Below, in pieces: positions 51,676-60,420 of a stretch of 64,000 nucleotides of DNA. The position numbers and the translations under genes are program-made. How positions within the stretch are numbered: position 1 is the first letter of the stretch; every line of letters starts with the position of its first letter. The notes below the pieces were generated by a model. It searched no databases and was not told the DNA's origin. It saw only the letters and a list, made by a program, of their open reading frames with translations. Source of the stretch: Cricetibacter osteomyelitidis (GTDB lineage: Bacteria > Pseudomonadota > Gammaproteobacteria > Enterobacterales > Pasteurellaceae); the NCBI RefSeq assembly GCF_004340985.1, contig NZ_SLYB01000002.1:103776-167775 (forward strand). Reading direction: 5' to 3'.

Positions 51676-52698
51676 ATGCAGAAACCTACAGTTGCAATGG
51701 TATTGGGTGATCCGGCAGGTATTGGCCCGGAATTAGTTGCTAAATTATTAATTCAAGACGAACAGATACAAAAAGCAAATGTTTTATTAATCGCAGATCC
51801 TGATGAGCTGCATAAAGGTATGGCTATTGCTCAAGTTGATTTTAAATATGAAGAAATTACAGAAGCACAATTACCAAGTTATGCTTTTAAAGATGGTATA
51901 CCTGCCTTAATTATACATAAAGGTTCTCATCCACTACCTTTTGAATATGGTAAATCAACGGCTCAAAGTGGTGTGTATATATTAGAGACACTGAAGCGGG
52001 CAGTTGACCTTGCACAAGCTGGATATATCCATTCGATTTGTTTTGCTCCTCTTAATAAACAGGCTATGCATAAAGGCGGTTTACAATACCGCGATGAGTT
52101 ACATTGGTTCGCAGATCAAACAAATTATCATGATTTTGTATGTGAGCTAAATGTTGTTGATAATATTTGGGCAGGACGTGTAACTTCTCATATTCCATTC
52201 AAAGATATTGTACCTAGTCTATCTATTCAAGGTATCGTTGACGGAGTTTGTCTTTTATATAAAGCACTGACTCAGGCAGGTATAGAGAATCCTAAAATTG
52301 CGGTTCAGGCACTTAATCCGCATGGCGGAGAAGGTGGTGTGTTTGGTGATGAAGAACTTACCATTATTACTCCGGGAATTGAAAAGGCTCGTGAATATGG
52401 TATTGATGTATATGGACCATTTCCAGGTGATACAACAATGCGCGAAGTAGAACGTTTAGGAATTGATGGTGTACTTTCAATGTATCATGATCAATTTTCT
52501 ACCGCACTTAAATTGCTTGGTTTCGAACGTGGTGTTACGGTGCAAGGTGGTATTCCTATTCCTATTACTACTGCGAATCACGGCACTGCATTTGATTTAT
52601 ATGGTAAAAATGTAGCCATTCCTACGGCGTTTGAAGCTGCGTTTAATATTGCTGTCCGTATGGGAACAGGGGTTTTATCGTTAAATAAAGGAAATTAA
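51676..52698 (+). CDS. PdxA-family (PdxA2-like) beta-hydroxyacid dehydrogenase
   Basis: 340 residues. It has VLGDPAGIGPELVAK at the start, metal-ligand histidines His172 (RVTSHIPF), His216 (LNPHGGEGG) and His271 (MYHDQF), and a C-terminal GTAFDLYGK typical of the PdxA family. Pasteurellaceae such as H. influenzae do not make pyridoxal phosphate by the PdxA route, and the context is sugar catabolic. It is therefore more like PdxA2, which oxidises 4-phospho-threonate or erythronate with loss of CO2. It is the first gene of a long operon. The substrate is unknown. Confidence 0.85.
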   Translation: MQKPTVAMVLGDPAGIGPELVAKLLIQDEQIQKANVLLIADPDELHKGMAIAQVDFKYEEITEAQLPSYAFKDGIPALIIHKGSHPLPFEYGKSTAQSGVYILETLKRAVDLAQAGYIHSICFAPLNKQAMHKGGLQYRDELHWFADQTNYHDFVCELNVVDNIWAGRVTSHIPFKDIVPSLSIQGIVDGVCLLYKALTQAGIENPKIAVQALNPHGGEGGVFGDEELTIITPGIEKAREYGIDVYGPFPGDTTMREVERLGIDGVLSMYHDQFSTALKLLGFERGVTVQGGIPIPITTANHGTAFDLYGKNVAIPTAFEAAFNIAVRMGTGVLSLNKGN

Positions 52699-52701
52699 AC
52701 T

Positions 52702-53706
52702 ATGAGCAGAAAACCTAAAAAATTATTAAATAACCCAAGTGACGTTCCGGCTGAACAATTAGAAGGCTTGCTATATGCATGTGGTGGAAAATTGACAAAA
52801 ATCGACGGATATAGTGGCGTAGTCCGTAATGATATTAAATCAGATCAGGTTGTTGTTGTAACCGGAGGGGGAAGTGGTCATGAACCAATGTTTGCCGGTT
52901 ATGTGGGCAAGGGCTTAGCTGATGCCGCCGCACTTGGAGAAATATTTGCCTCTCCATCTCCGGATATCATTATTGAAACAACTAAAGCCGCACAAAAAGG
53001 TAAAGGTGTTCTGTTTGTCTACGGCAATTATGCCGGTGACAATATGAATTTTGATATTGCAGCTGAATTATTGGAAGAAGAAGGTATTCAGGTTAAAACT
53101 GTTCGTGTAACTGATGATATTTCAGCAGCACCATTATCAAAAATGAGCGATCGCCGAGGGGTTGCCGGAGATATGTATGTTCTGAAAATTGCAGGTGCCG
53201 CTGTTGAATCCGGATATGACCTAGATAAACTGTACGAAGTCACAGCAAAAGCCAACTTTAATACGCGGACAATGGGAGTTGCCTTAGGCGCCTGTTCCAT
53301 TCCCCAAACGGGAAAATTTAATTTTGAATTGGCTGATGATGAACTCGAGTTAGGTATGGGGATTCATGGGGAACCAGGTGTCAGAAGACAAAAAATGGCA
53401 TCTGCAGATGAAATAAACGGAGAAATTATCAATAGCTTATGTGCTGATATCAGCTTGCAGGCCGGAGATAAAGTATGTGTAACTATAAATAATCTAGGTA
53501 GTTCTACATATACCGAATTATTAATAGCAAATAGAAAAATATATCAAGAATTGAGCGCCCGTAACATACAGATTTATGACACATTGATTGGTGGGTATTG
53601 CACTTCGCAGGAAATGGCCGGATATTCGGTCACGATATTCCGTTTAGATGATGAATTACAAAAACTTTATGATATGCCTTGTGATAGCTTTGCTTGGAGA
53701 AAATAA
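52702..53706 (+). CDS. Dihydroxyacetone kinase-like subunit DhaK
   Basis: 334-residue DhaK-domain protein. GGGSGHEP lies at residues 55-62, Asp113 in YAGDNMNF, and the histidine that binds the ketose covalently is His222 in GMGIHGEPGV. All catalytic elements are intact. It is paired with DhaL, and no DhaM phosphotransfer subunit is nearby, so an ATP-dependent kinase is likely. In this setting the substrate may be a tetrulose (erythrulose) rather than dihydroxyacetone, as for LerK/DerK of mycobacteria. It starts three bases after the PdxA-family stop. Confidence 0.9.
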   Translation: MSRKPKKLLNNPSDVPAEQLEGLLYACGGKLTKIDGYSGVVRNDIKSDQVVVVTGGGSGHEPMFAGYVGKGLADAAALGEIFASPSPDIIIETTKAAQKGKGVLFVYGNYAGDNMNFDIAAELLEEEGIQVKTVRVTDDISAAPLSKMSDRRGVAGDMYVLKIAGAAVESGYDLDKLYEVTAKANFNTRTMGVALGACSIPQTGKFNFELADDELELGMGIHGEPGVRRQKMASADEINGEIINSLCADISLQAGDKVCVTINNLGSSTYTELLIANRKIYQELSARNIQIYDTLIGGYCTSQEMAGYSVTIFRLDDELQKLYDMPCDSFAWRK

Positions 53707-53707
53707 T

Positions 53708-54340
53708 ATGAATGTATCAGAAACTAGAAACTTATTGCTTTACACTGCAGAAAAAATGGTTGAAAGCGAACCTATTTTAACCGAGCTGGATCTGAAAATC
53801 GGCGATGGTGATCATGGTTTAGGTATGCAGCGCGGTTTTGCAGCTGTAAGAGACTTATTAAACACGGATACCTTTCAACCAAAAGATATTGGTGAATTAT
53901 TTTTGACCTCAGGAACAAAAATGATGTCCAGTATGGGCGGAGCTTCAGGTGCTATTTTTGGAACATTATTCAGAGCTGGCGGAAAAGCTATCATTGGTGA
54001 AGAGACCTTTAATGCAAAAGTTTTGGCTCAGTTTTTATCTGCTGGTAAAGAAGGTGTATTTAATCGAGGGGGGGCAAAACCTGGCGACAAAACAATGATG
54101 GATGCTCTGGCAGCCGCAGCAGATCATGCTATTGCTGTACAAAATGAAAGTCTGATGATTGCTCTTGATGCGGTGGCCACGGCAGCAGAACAAGGTGCTG
54201 AAAATACAAAAGATCAAATTGCTGTTTTCGGCCGAGCTAAGAGTCTGGGTGAGCGCTCTTTGGGTTATGTCGATCCGGGGGCGGTTTCTATGTCATTTAT
54301 TCTTAAATATATGTCGGAATTCACAAAAAATAATCAGTAA
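53708..54340 (+). CDS. Dihydroxyacetone kinase-like subunit DhaL
   Basis: 210-residue nucleotide-binding subunit. The Mg-ATP-binding motif GDGDHG is at residues 32-37, SSMGGASGAIFGT forms the glycine-rich loop, and GGAKPGDKTMMDAL follows. ATG 53708 lies one base after the dhaK stop. A longer frame from 53648 runs back inside dhaK and was rejected. It works with DhaK as a two-subunit kinase. Confidence 0.9.
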   Translation: MNVSETRNLLLYTAEKMVESEPILTELDLKIGDGDHGLGMQRGFAAVRDLLNTDTFQPKDIGELFLTSGTKMMSSMGGASGAIFGTLFRAGGKAIIGEETFNAKVLAQFLSAGKEGVFNRGGAKPGDKTMMDALAAAADHAIAVQNESLMIALDAVATAAEQGAENTKDQIAVFGRAKSLGERSLGYVDPGAVSMSFILKYMSEFTKNNQ

Positions 54341-54402
54341 CCGCTAACTAAAAATAAGGCTTGGCACAGACTAGGCCTTATTTTGATGAAGAGGGAAATA
54401 CT

Positions 54403-55665
54403 ATGAAACAGAATAAAGCGTCTCATGTCCGTTGGTTTGTCTTTGGTATTATCTTTTTATTGGTTGTAGTTAATTTGATTGACCGAATATCGCTTTCTAT
54501 TGCAATGCCGACCATCGCTAAAGAATTTGATTTATCTCCCACAATGCAAGGAATTATTTTGAGCAGTTTCTTTTGGGCTTATGCTCTTTTACAGATTCCG
54601 GGAGGATGGTTAATAGATAAATACGGCCCCCGCAAGATGATTACAGGTTCTACAGTATTGTGGGGAGTATTTCAAACGCTTGCCGCATTTTCAACCGGCG
54701 GTATATCGCTTTTATTCTTGCGTTTTATGCTTGGAGCCGGCGAAGCTCCGCTTTTTCCGGCCGGCGGTAAATTAAATTCGACATGGCTGTCTTCTAAAGA
54801 GCGCGGTCGCGGTGCGGTTATTATGGATTGCGGCGGACCTCTAGGTGCTGCACTTGGGGGCATTATTATTGCCTATATGATTGCTGTTGTTGGATCTTGG
54901 CGGGCAGTATTTGCCATTATCGGTATTATTACTATGCTGCTGGGTATTATTACTTGGAAATATCTGCGTGATACACCGCAAGAGCATACATTTGTGAATG
55001 AAGAAGAATTAAAACTTATTGAAGCTGATAATTCACAAAGTGCGGTAATAAAAGAAGATATTTCTACAGGTACAGGCGTTTCAAAAGTTTCATTGATCGC
55101 TATTTTGTTTGGTCGGGCGGCTTGGGCAATGATGTTCTTCGGATTACTAACTTGGGGGCCGAGTTATTTGGCACAAGCAAGAGGGTTTGATATTAAAGGT
55201 GTAGGGAACGCAACATTTATCATTTTCTTGTTTGGTTCTTTAGGTTCATTGTGCGGTGGTTTTTTCACTGATTTCTTAGTCAAGCGGGGAATTGCACAGC
55301 GTATTGCAATTAAAGGGGTTCTGACAATCTCAGGAATCAGTACGTTAATTGCGTTTTCCCTTTTGCCGAATATGAATGTTCCTGTTATTGCTATTGCGGT
55401 ACTTTCTATCGCAGCTTTTTTCTTGATGTGGGGAAGTCTGTATTGGAGTTTCCCTGCACTACTTGCTCCAAAGAACAAAGTCGGTTTTGTCGGCGGTATT
55501 ATGAATATGGCTGGTAGTTTAGGAGGAATTATTGTACCGATTTTAGTTGGCTTTATTTTACAAAAAACAGATAACTACAATAATGTACTATTCTTTTTTG
55601 CCGGGTGTTCTGTTGTATATATTTTAGGCACATTAAGTATTCAACTAAGTAAACAAGATAAATAA
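54403..55665 (+). CDS. MFS transporter, anion:cation symporter type (sugar acid)
   Basis: 420 residues with 12 membrane helices. LIDRISLSIAMPTIAKEF in helix 1 and GGWLIDKYGPRKMI (MFS motif A) are present. FMLGAGEAPLFPAGGKLNSTW is a diagnostic region of the ACS family, which includes the hexuronate, glucarate and galactonate transporters ExuT, GudP and DgoT. ATG 54403 follows GAGGG; an in-frame TTG at 54361 has no counterpart. It gives the locus a third transporter, again for an acidic sugar. Confidence 0.88.
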   Translation: MKQNKASHVRWFVFGIIFLLVVVNLIDRISLSIAMPTIAKEFDLSPTMQGIILSSFFWAYALLQIPGGWLIDKYGPRKMITGSTVLWGVFQTLAAFSTGGISLLFLRFMLGAGEAPLFPAGGKLNSTWLSSKERGRGAVIMDCGGPLGAALGGIIIAYMIAVVGSWRAVFAIIGIITMLLGIITWKYLRDTPQEHTFVNEEELKLIEADNSQSAVIKEDISTGTGVSKVSLIAILFGRAAWAMMFFGLLTWGPSYLAQARGFDIKGVGNATFIIFLFGSLGSLCGGFFTDFLVKRGIAQRIAIKGVLTISGISTLIAFSLLPNMNVPVIAIAVLSIAAFFLMWGSLYWSFPALLAPKNKVGFVGGIMNMAGSLGGIIVPILVGFILQKTDNYNNVLFFFAGCSVVYILGTLSIQLSKQDK

Positions 55666-55675
55666 GGGAAAATAT

Positions 55676-56596
55676 ATGGAACATAAATTATATGATGGCC
55701 CAATGATTGATGCACATCAGCATTTTTGGCAACCACAAATCAATCCACATCCATGGTTAGCTCCCGATGTGTTAATTCCGTTTAGATATGGCGATTATAC
55801 ATCTATCAAGAAAGAATATTTACCACCGGATTATTTAAAAGATGTTACTTCTAAGCATAATGTTGTTGCAACTGTTTATGTTGATGCTGAGTGGGATCCT
55901 AAAGATCCAATAGGAGAAACAACTTACATTCATACTGTTGCAGAAAAATATGGAATGCCTAATGCTGTTGTTGCACAGGCATGGTTACAAGCTGATGATG
56001 TTGAGTCTGTACTAAGAGAACAATCGGCATTTCCACTGGTAAGAAGTGTTCGTCATAAACCAGAAGGGGCATTATCTCCACAAGAAGCTCAACAAGGTGT
56101 AAGAACTTTGATGAGTAATGAGAAATGGCGTGAAGGTTATGAGTTATTAGAAAAATTTAATTTAAATTTTGATTTGCAAACTCCTTGGTGGAATTTGCAT
56201 GAGGCAAAACAATTAGCTTTAGATTTTCCAAACACACTTATTATTCTAAATCACACTGGGTTACCATCAGATCGTTCTCCTGAAGGACTGGCAACCTGGC
56301 ATAAAGCAATGAGCCAATTATCTGATATTCCTAATATTGTTGTAAAAATTTCAGGAATTGGTTTACCCGAAAAACAATGGAATATTGAGGATAATCGATG
56401 GATTATACAAGAAACAGTAAAAATATTTGGTGTGAATCGTGCTATGTTTGCTAGTAATTTCCCCGTAGATAGTTTATGTGGAGAGCTGCAAACTATTTTT
56501 ACTGGATTTAAAGAGGCAGTAAAAGACTATTGTTATGAGGATCAATATAAATTATTTTTTGCGAATGCTAAAAAATACTACAAAATTGATATTTAA
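55676..56596 (+). CDS. Amidohydrolase-superfamily sugar lactonase-like protein
   Basis: 306-residue TIM-barrel hydrolase of the COG3618 group, which includes L-fuconolactonase and L-rhamnonolactonase. The metal-site HxH lies in IDAHQHFW (His14, His16). ILNHTGLP carries a later histidine, and FASNFPVD corresponds to the end-strand segment. It likely hydrolyses a sugar lactone to its acid within this pathway; the lactone is unknown. Eleven bases follow the MFS stop. Confidence 0.82.
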   Translation: MEHKLYDGPMIDAHQHFWQPQINPHPWLAPDVLIPFRYGDYTSIKKEYLPPDYLKDVTSKHNVVATVYVDAEWDPKDPIGETTYIHTVAEKYGMPNAVVAQAWLQADDVESVLREQSAFPLVRSVRHKPEGALSPQEAQQGVRTLMSNEKWREGYELLEKFNLNFDLQTPWWNLHEAKQLALDFPNTLIILNHTGLPSDRSPEGLATWHKAMSQLSDIPNIVVKISGIGLPEKQWNIEDNRWIIQETVKIFGVNRAMFASNFPVDSLCGELQTIFTGFKEAVKDYCYEDQYKLFFANAKKYYKIDI

Positions 56597-56624
56597 TAAT
56601 GTTATATAAATGATAGGAGTAAAA

Positions 56625-57461
56625 ATGACTAACCTAACAAAGCTATCTGTTAATACGTCTATCTATGATGGATATGATTTAGATACTACTTTGAGTTCTA
56701 TTAAAAAATGTGGTTTTAAATATTTTGAACTAGCGTACAATCAAGGATATGTAGGAAATATAAATAAAGATCTATTCAGTATTGATAATGCAAATACTGT
56801 TAATAATCTTAAAGAAAAATACGGATTAAATATAAATGCACTTGGATGTACTATGGATCTTTCTATTGATAACTTTTTGGAAATTTTTACTCCTCGTATT
56901 TATTTTGCAAATTTAATTGGTGCTAAATATATAAATATTTGTACAACTAAATTAGAAAATAAACTCAAAATGATTAATAATCTATGTTTATTAAAACCTC
57001 TTTTAAAAAATGCGGGATGTATTCTTTGTTTAGAAAATGGTGGTGATTATAATTTTAATGCATTTGTCACTATTGATGATGGTTTAGAATTACTTAAAGA
57101 ATTAGATTCCGATGTTTATTCAATAAATTTTGATCCGGGTAATATGGTAACTTATAAAAAAGAATTAGATGTATTATCTCAATCCTTAATTGCATTAGAT
57201 TATTCAAAATATTTTCATATTAAGGATGTTTGTATTTTAAATAATAAATTTAAGTTTATACCTATTGAAGGTAAGGGGTTAATAAATTATAAAGATATAA
57301 TATTAAAATTAAAAAATAAACGTATACCTAGTAGTTTAGAAATTCCATTAAGAATATATAGAGAAATTGATTCTACACCAAGGAGATATAATGAACGAGT
57401 ACCTTTAGAAGTGATTGAAGAGACATTGGTAAAGTCAAGAAAATATATTGAGTCTATATAA
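56625..57461 (+). CDS. Sugar-phosphate isomerase/epimerase-like TIM barrel protein
   Basis: 278 residues of the xylose-isomerase-like/AP-endonuclease-2 fold. It has LSVNTSIYDGYDLDTTLSSI at the start, CLENGGDYNFNAF (metal Glu), INFDPGNMV (metal Asp) and FHIKDV (metal His), giving a likely divalent-metal site. ATG 56625 follows TAGGAGT. The coding sequence is much more AT-rich than its neighbours. The family includes isomerases, epimerases and the decarboxylase OiaC, so the reaction is open. Confidence 0.8.
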   Translation: MTNLTKLSVNTSIYDGYDLDTTLSSIKKCGFKYFELAYNQGYVGNINKDLFSIDNANTVNNLKEKYGLNINALGCTMDLSIDNFLEIFTPRIYFANLIGAKYINICTTKLENKLKMINNLCLLKPLLKNAGCILCLENGGDYNFNAFVTIDDGLELLKELDSDVYSINFDPGNMVTYKKELDVLSQSLIALDYSKYFHIKDVCILNNKFKFIPIEGKGLINYKDIILKLKNKRIPSSLEIPLRIYREIDSTPRRYNERVPLEVIEETLVKSRKYIESI

Positions 57462-57477
57462 TATTAAGAGGTAAAAC

Positions 57478-58431
57478 ATGAATTATAAGGAAGGTAATTT
57501 ATTAACTGAAATCGCTATTGCATATTATGAACATGAACTTACTCAAGAAGATATCGCCAACAAGTTCAATATTTCTAGAATTAAGGTAGGACGTTTATTA
57601 AAAAAAGCAAGACAAGAAGGGGTTGTTGAAATAAATGTGAAGTATCATCCTGTTTTTACCTCTCAGCTAGAACAACGATTAATTGAAGAATTTGGTATTC
57701 AGCGAGCCTTAATAGCAATAGACGAACATAATGAAAAAGAACAAAGAAAACAAGTAGCTTCTTTAGTGAGTTCATATCTTTCAAATACTTTAAAAGATGG
57801 CATGACAGTTGCGGTTGGGCAAGGACGTAATGTCGCAGCAATAGGAGAGTATGTCGGTATACCATCAGAGAAGAATTGTAAATTTATTTGTGGCATTGGT
57901 GGCGTTCAACGTATTGGAGAACCTGTGGATGCCGATAATATTTGTAAAAATTTGGCAAATAAATTTCATGGTACGAACGAAACTTTATATGCTCCAGCTT
58001 ACTTAGAAAATAAAGATTTTAGAGATGTATTCATGGGTAATAGAGTGATTAAAGAAACACTAGATAGAGCTCGTAAGGCGGATATTGCTCTAGTAGGTAT
58101 TGGTGATATGAATGAAGATAGCTACATGGTTCGATTAGGTTGGTTTACCGCTAAAGAGGTAACGGAAGCCAAAATAAATTTGGGTGTTATCGGAGATATT
58201 GCCGGATATGGTTTTTTTAACATCCAAGGTGAACCTGTTGATACTGTAATGAATAATAGAGTAATTGGCTTAAGTCTGGAAGATTTAAAAGCAATTCCCT
58301 GCGTTATCGGAATTGCTTCCGAAAATACAAAAGCAATGGCAATTCTTGGTGCTTTACGTACAGGTATTATTGATGTTATTGCAACCAGTGCCAGTAATAT
58401 CAATATGATACTGAATTTTTCCAAAGGGTAA
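57478..58431 (+). CDS. SorC/DeoR-type sugar-binding transcriptional regulator
   Basis: 317 residues. The N-terminal HTH (about 20-41) reads LTQEDIANKFNISRIKVGRL. A SorC-type phosphosugar-binding domain follows, with VAVGQGRNVAAIG, GIGGVQRIG and LVGIGDM, which resembles the sugar-phosphate isomerase fold of LsrR and DeoR. Brucella EryD of the erythritol operon belongs to the same family. It probably responds to a phosphorylated intermediate made by DhaKL or the isomerases and controls this locus. Confidence 0.88.
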   Translation: MNYKEGNLLTEIAIAYYEHELTQEDIANKFNISRIKVGRLLKKARQEGVVEINVKYHPVFTSQLEQRLIEEFGIQRALIAIDEHNEKEQRKQVASLVSSYLSNTLKDGMTVAVGQGRNVAAIGEYVGIPSEKNCKFICGIGGVQRIGEPVDADNICKNLANKFHGTNETLYAPAYLENKDFRDVFMGNRVIKETLDRARKADIALVGIGDMNEDSYMVRLGWFTAKEVTEAKINLGVIGDIAGYGFFNIQGEPVDTVMNNRVIGLSLEDLKAIPCVIGIASENTKAMAILGALRTGIIDVIATSASNINMILNFSKG

Positions 58432-58454
58432 TAATCATAAAATATAGGAGAGAA

Positions 58455-58895
58455 ATGATGAAAATTGCATTAGGATGTGATGAAGCTGCATATGGTTTAA
58501 AACTAGAAATAATGAAACATTTAGATTCATTAGGAATTGAATATGATGATTTTGGTAATGTTGAATTATATCCGGATGTTGCCGCACCTATTGCTGAGGC
58601 TATTGCCGAAGGTAAATATGATCGTGGGATTTTAATGTGCGGTACCGGTATTGGAATGTGTATCACGGCCAATAAAATACCTGGCATCCGAGCGGCAGTT
58701 TGCCATGATGTCTTTTCAGCGGAACGTGCCAGAAAAAGTAATGATGCTCAGATTCTTTGTTTTGGAGAACGTGTTATTGGTGTTGAATTAGCGAAATCTA
58801 TTTTAAATGTATGGTTAAACTCAGATTTTTCTGGCGGCGGATCTACCCGAAAAGTAGCCAGAATTAATGAAATAGAGGCTAAATATCATAAATAA
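58455..58895 (+). CDS. RpiB/LacAB-family sugar-phosphate isomerase, copy 2
   Basis: 146-residue isomerase; KIALGCDEAAYGLK at the start, catalytic Cys62 in MCGTGIGMC, and the ARINEIEAKY end. It lacks the GAGEGDV-type insert found in copy 1 near residue 35. ATG 58455 is preceded by AGGAGAG. By analogy with Brucella EryI and mycobacterial DerI it may convert D-erythrulose 4-phosphate to D-erythrose 4-phosphate. A true ribose-5-phosphate isomerase role cannot be excluded. Confidence 0.88.
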   Translation: MMKIALGCDEAAYGLKLEIMKHLDSLGIEYDDFGNVELYPDVAAPIAEAIAEGKYDRGILMCGTGIGMCITANKIPGIRAAVCHDVFSAERARKSNDAQILCFGERVIGVELAKSILNVWLNSDFSGGGSTRKVARINEIEAKYHK

Positions 58896-58930
58896 TTTAT
58901 TAACCCTATAATTTTCAAAGAGGTGTAATT

Positions 58931-59908
58931 ATGAAGAAACTAAATGTTATTTCAACGACAATTTTACTCACAATAATTTCAGGAACTGTTTTTGCAGCAG
59001 GGGAACATACTTTAGCTCTCAGCCATTACGGTTCTCCGAGTGATACAGTGACTAAAGCAACGGAGTTTATGGCCAAACGAGCCAGCGAACTTTCTAATGG
59101 TCGAATTACTATTAAATTGCATCCTAATAGCGAATTGGGTCCATCAGGCACGCAAATTGACGGAACTCGGATGGGAACAATCGATATTGTCGTTGTAGGA
59201 AACCCTTATTACACCACTTTTAATGAAGAATTGAATTTGCTGGATTTACCATTTTTATTTAGAGATGAATCTCATGTAGAAAACGTATTGAACAGTGATG
59301 TGGGTGATAATCTTCTAAGATCCTTAGAAAAATCAGGATTGAAGGGATTGGCGTTTTATGAAATTGGATTTAGAGATATTACAAATAGTAAAAAACAAAT
59401 AAAAACTGTTGCTGATTTATCCGGTTTAAAATTGCGAACCACGCCAAATCCAGCACATATTGCCGCATTTAAAGAATGGGGAGCAAATCCGACTCCAATG
59501 CCGTTTAATGAAGTTTATTTTTCTTTAAAAACAGGCGTTATTGATGGGCAAGAAAACCCCGTTCATCATATTTATAATAATAATTTGCAGGAAGTACAAA
59601 AATATTTATCTCTGACCAACCATGCATATACAGCCGCACCAATGACAATGAATTTAGATCGTTTCAATTATATGGATAAAGAAGATCAGGAGATTCTATT
59701 ACAGGCTGCAAAAGAAGGTGCTGAATTAGAGAAAAAACTCAATATGGAAGAAAATAAAATCTACCTTGGCAAATTAAAAGAACAAGGTATGGAGGTTGAA
59801 GAAAATCCAGATACAGCTTCATTTAAAGCAGGTGCAAAAAAAGCGTGGGACGATTACGCTAAAAAATTCGGCAATGATATCATCAATAAAGTTATTGATA
59901 TCAAGTAG
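58931..59908 (+). CDS. TRAP transporter substrate-binding protein DctP, system 2
   Basis: 325-residue periplasmic receptor. The signal peptide ends at GTVFAAGE. It has FRDITNSKKQIKTVADLSGL then LKLRTTPNPAHIAAFKEWGA, with the ligand-binding Arg in LRTT, and GVIDGQENPVHHIY. It is related to but clearly different from the system 1 protein (shared EWGANPTP and GVIDGQENP blocks), so the two systems may bind related acids. Ribosome binding site AAAGAGG. Confidence 0.92.
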   Translation: MKKLNVISTTILLTIISGTVFAAGEHTLALSHYGSPSDTVTKATEFMAKRASELSNGRITIKLHPNSELGPSGTQIDGTRMGTIDIVVVGNPYYTTFNEELNLLDLPFLFRDESHVENVLNSDVGDNLLRSLEKSGLKGLAFYEIGFRDITNSKKQIKTVADLSGLKLRTTPNPAHIAAFKEWGANPTPMPFNEVYFSLKTGVIDGQENPVHHIYNNNLQEVQKYLSLTNHAYTAAPMTMNLDRFNYMDKEDQEILLQAAKEGAELEKKLNMEENKIYLGKLKEQGMEVEENPDTASFKAGAKKAWDDYAKKFGNDIINKVIDIK

Positions 59909-59943
59909 CTAATATTGACATATAAGAAAAAGGAGACAAATTT

Positions 59944-60420
59944 ATGGTCGATAATTATGAAAAATTTATTAGTAAGACGTTTTTATCCTTAGGATGTCTC
60001 TTTTTTCTTATTATTGTCATCATGACATTTGTTCAAGTAATCACAAGATATGTTATCAATATATCTTTTCCATGGGCAGAAGAATTTTTGCGCTTCTGCT
60101 ACACATGGATGATTTTATTCGGAATACTGACAACTACTCAGATACAGGTTCCTTTATTGAGAATAATGATATTTGAAAAATTCAAATACGGTTGGCTGTT
60201 ATCATCTGTATTATATATTATCATGTTGTTTTGCTTGTTTTTATTAGTAAAAGGTGGTCTTAAACTCTATGAGATGAATATAAATAGTTATTATTCTGCA
60301 TTTAAGATTTCTATTTCATGGGTCTATGTTCCATTTATTCTTTGCCTTACTCTTGAAATGATAAGAATAGTTATTGCATTTGTATCTTTAGCTAAAACAA
60401 GAAAAGTGAGGGAGTTATAA
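59944..60420 (+). CDS. TRAP transporter small membrane subunit DctQ, system 2
   Basis: 158 residues with four membrane helices. VITRYVINISFPWAEEFLRF is the typical DctQ segment after helix 1. The ribosome binding site AAAGGAG precedes ATG 59944. Its stop codon overlaps the DctM start (TAATG), so the two membrane subunits are translationally coupled. Confidence 0.9.
   Translation: MVDNYEKFISKTFLSLGCLFFLIIVIMTFVQVITRYVINISFPWAEEFLRFCYTWMILFGILTTTQIQVPLLRIMIFEKFKYGWLLSSVLYIIMLFCLFLLVKGGLKLYEMNINSYYSAFKISISWVYVPFILCLTLEMIRIVIAFVSLAKTRKVREL

Noticed and set aside
51676..52698. Vitamin B6 biosynthesis gene pdxA.
   Set aside because: Context is a carbon-source operon under CRP, and Pasteurellaceae like H. 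influenzae do not use the PdxA/PdxJ route. PdxA2-like is preferred.
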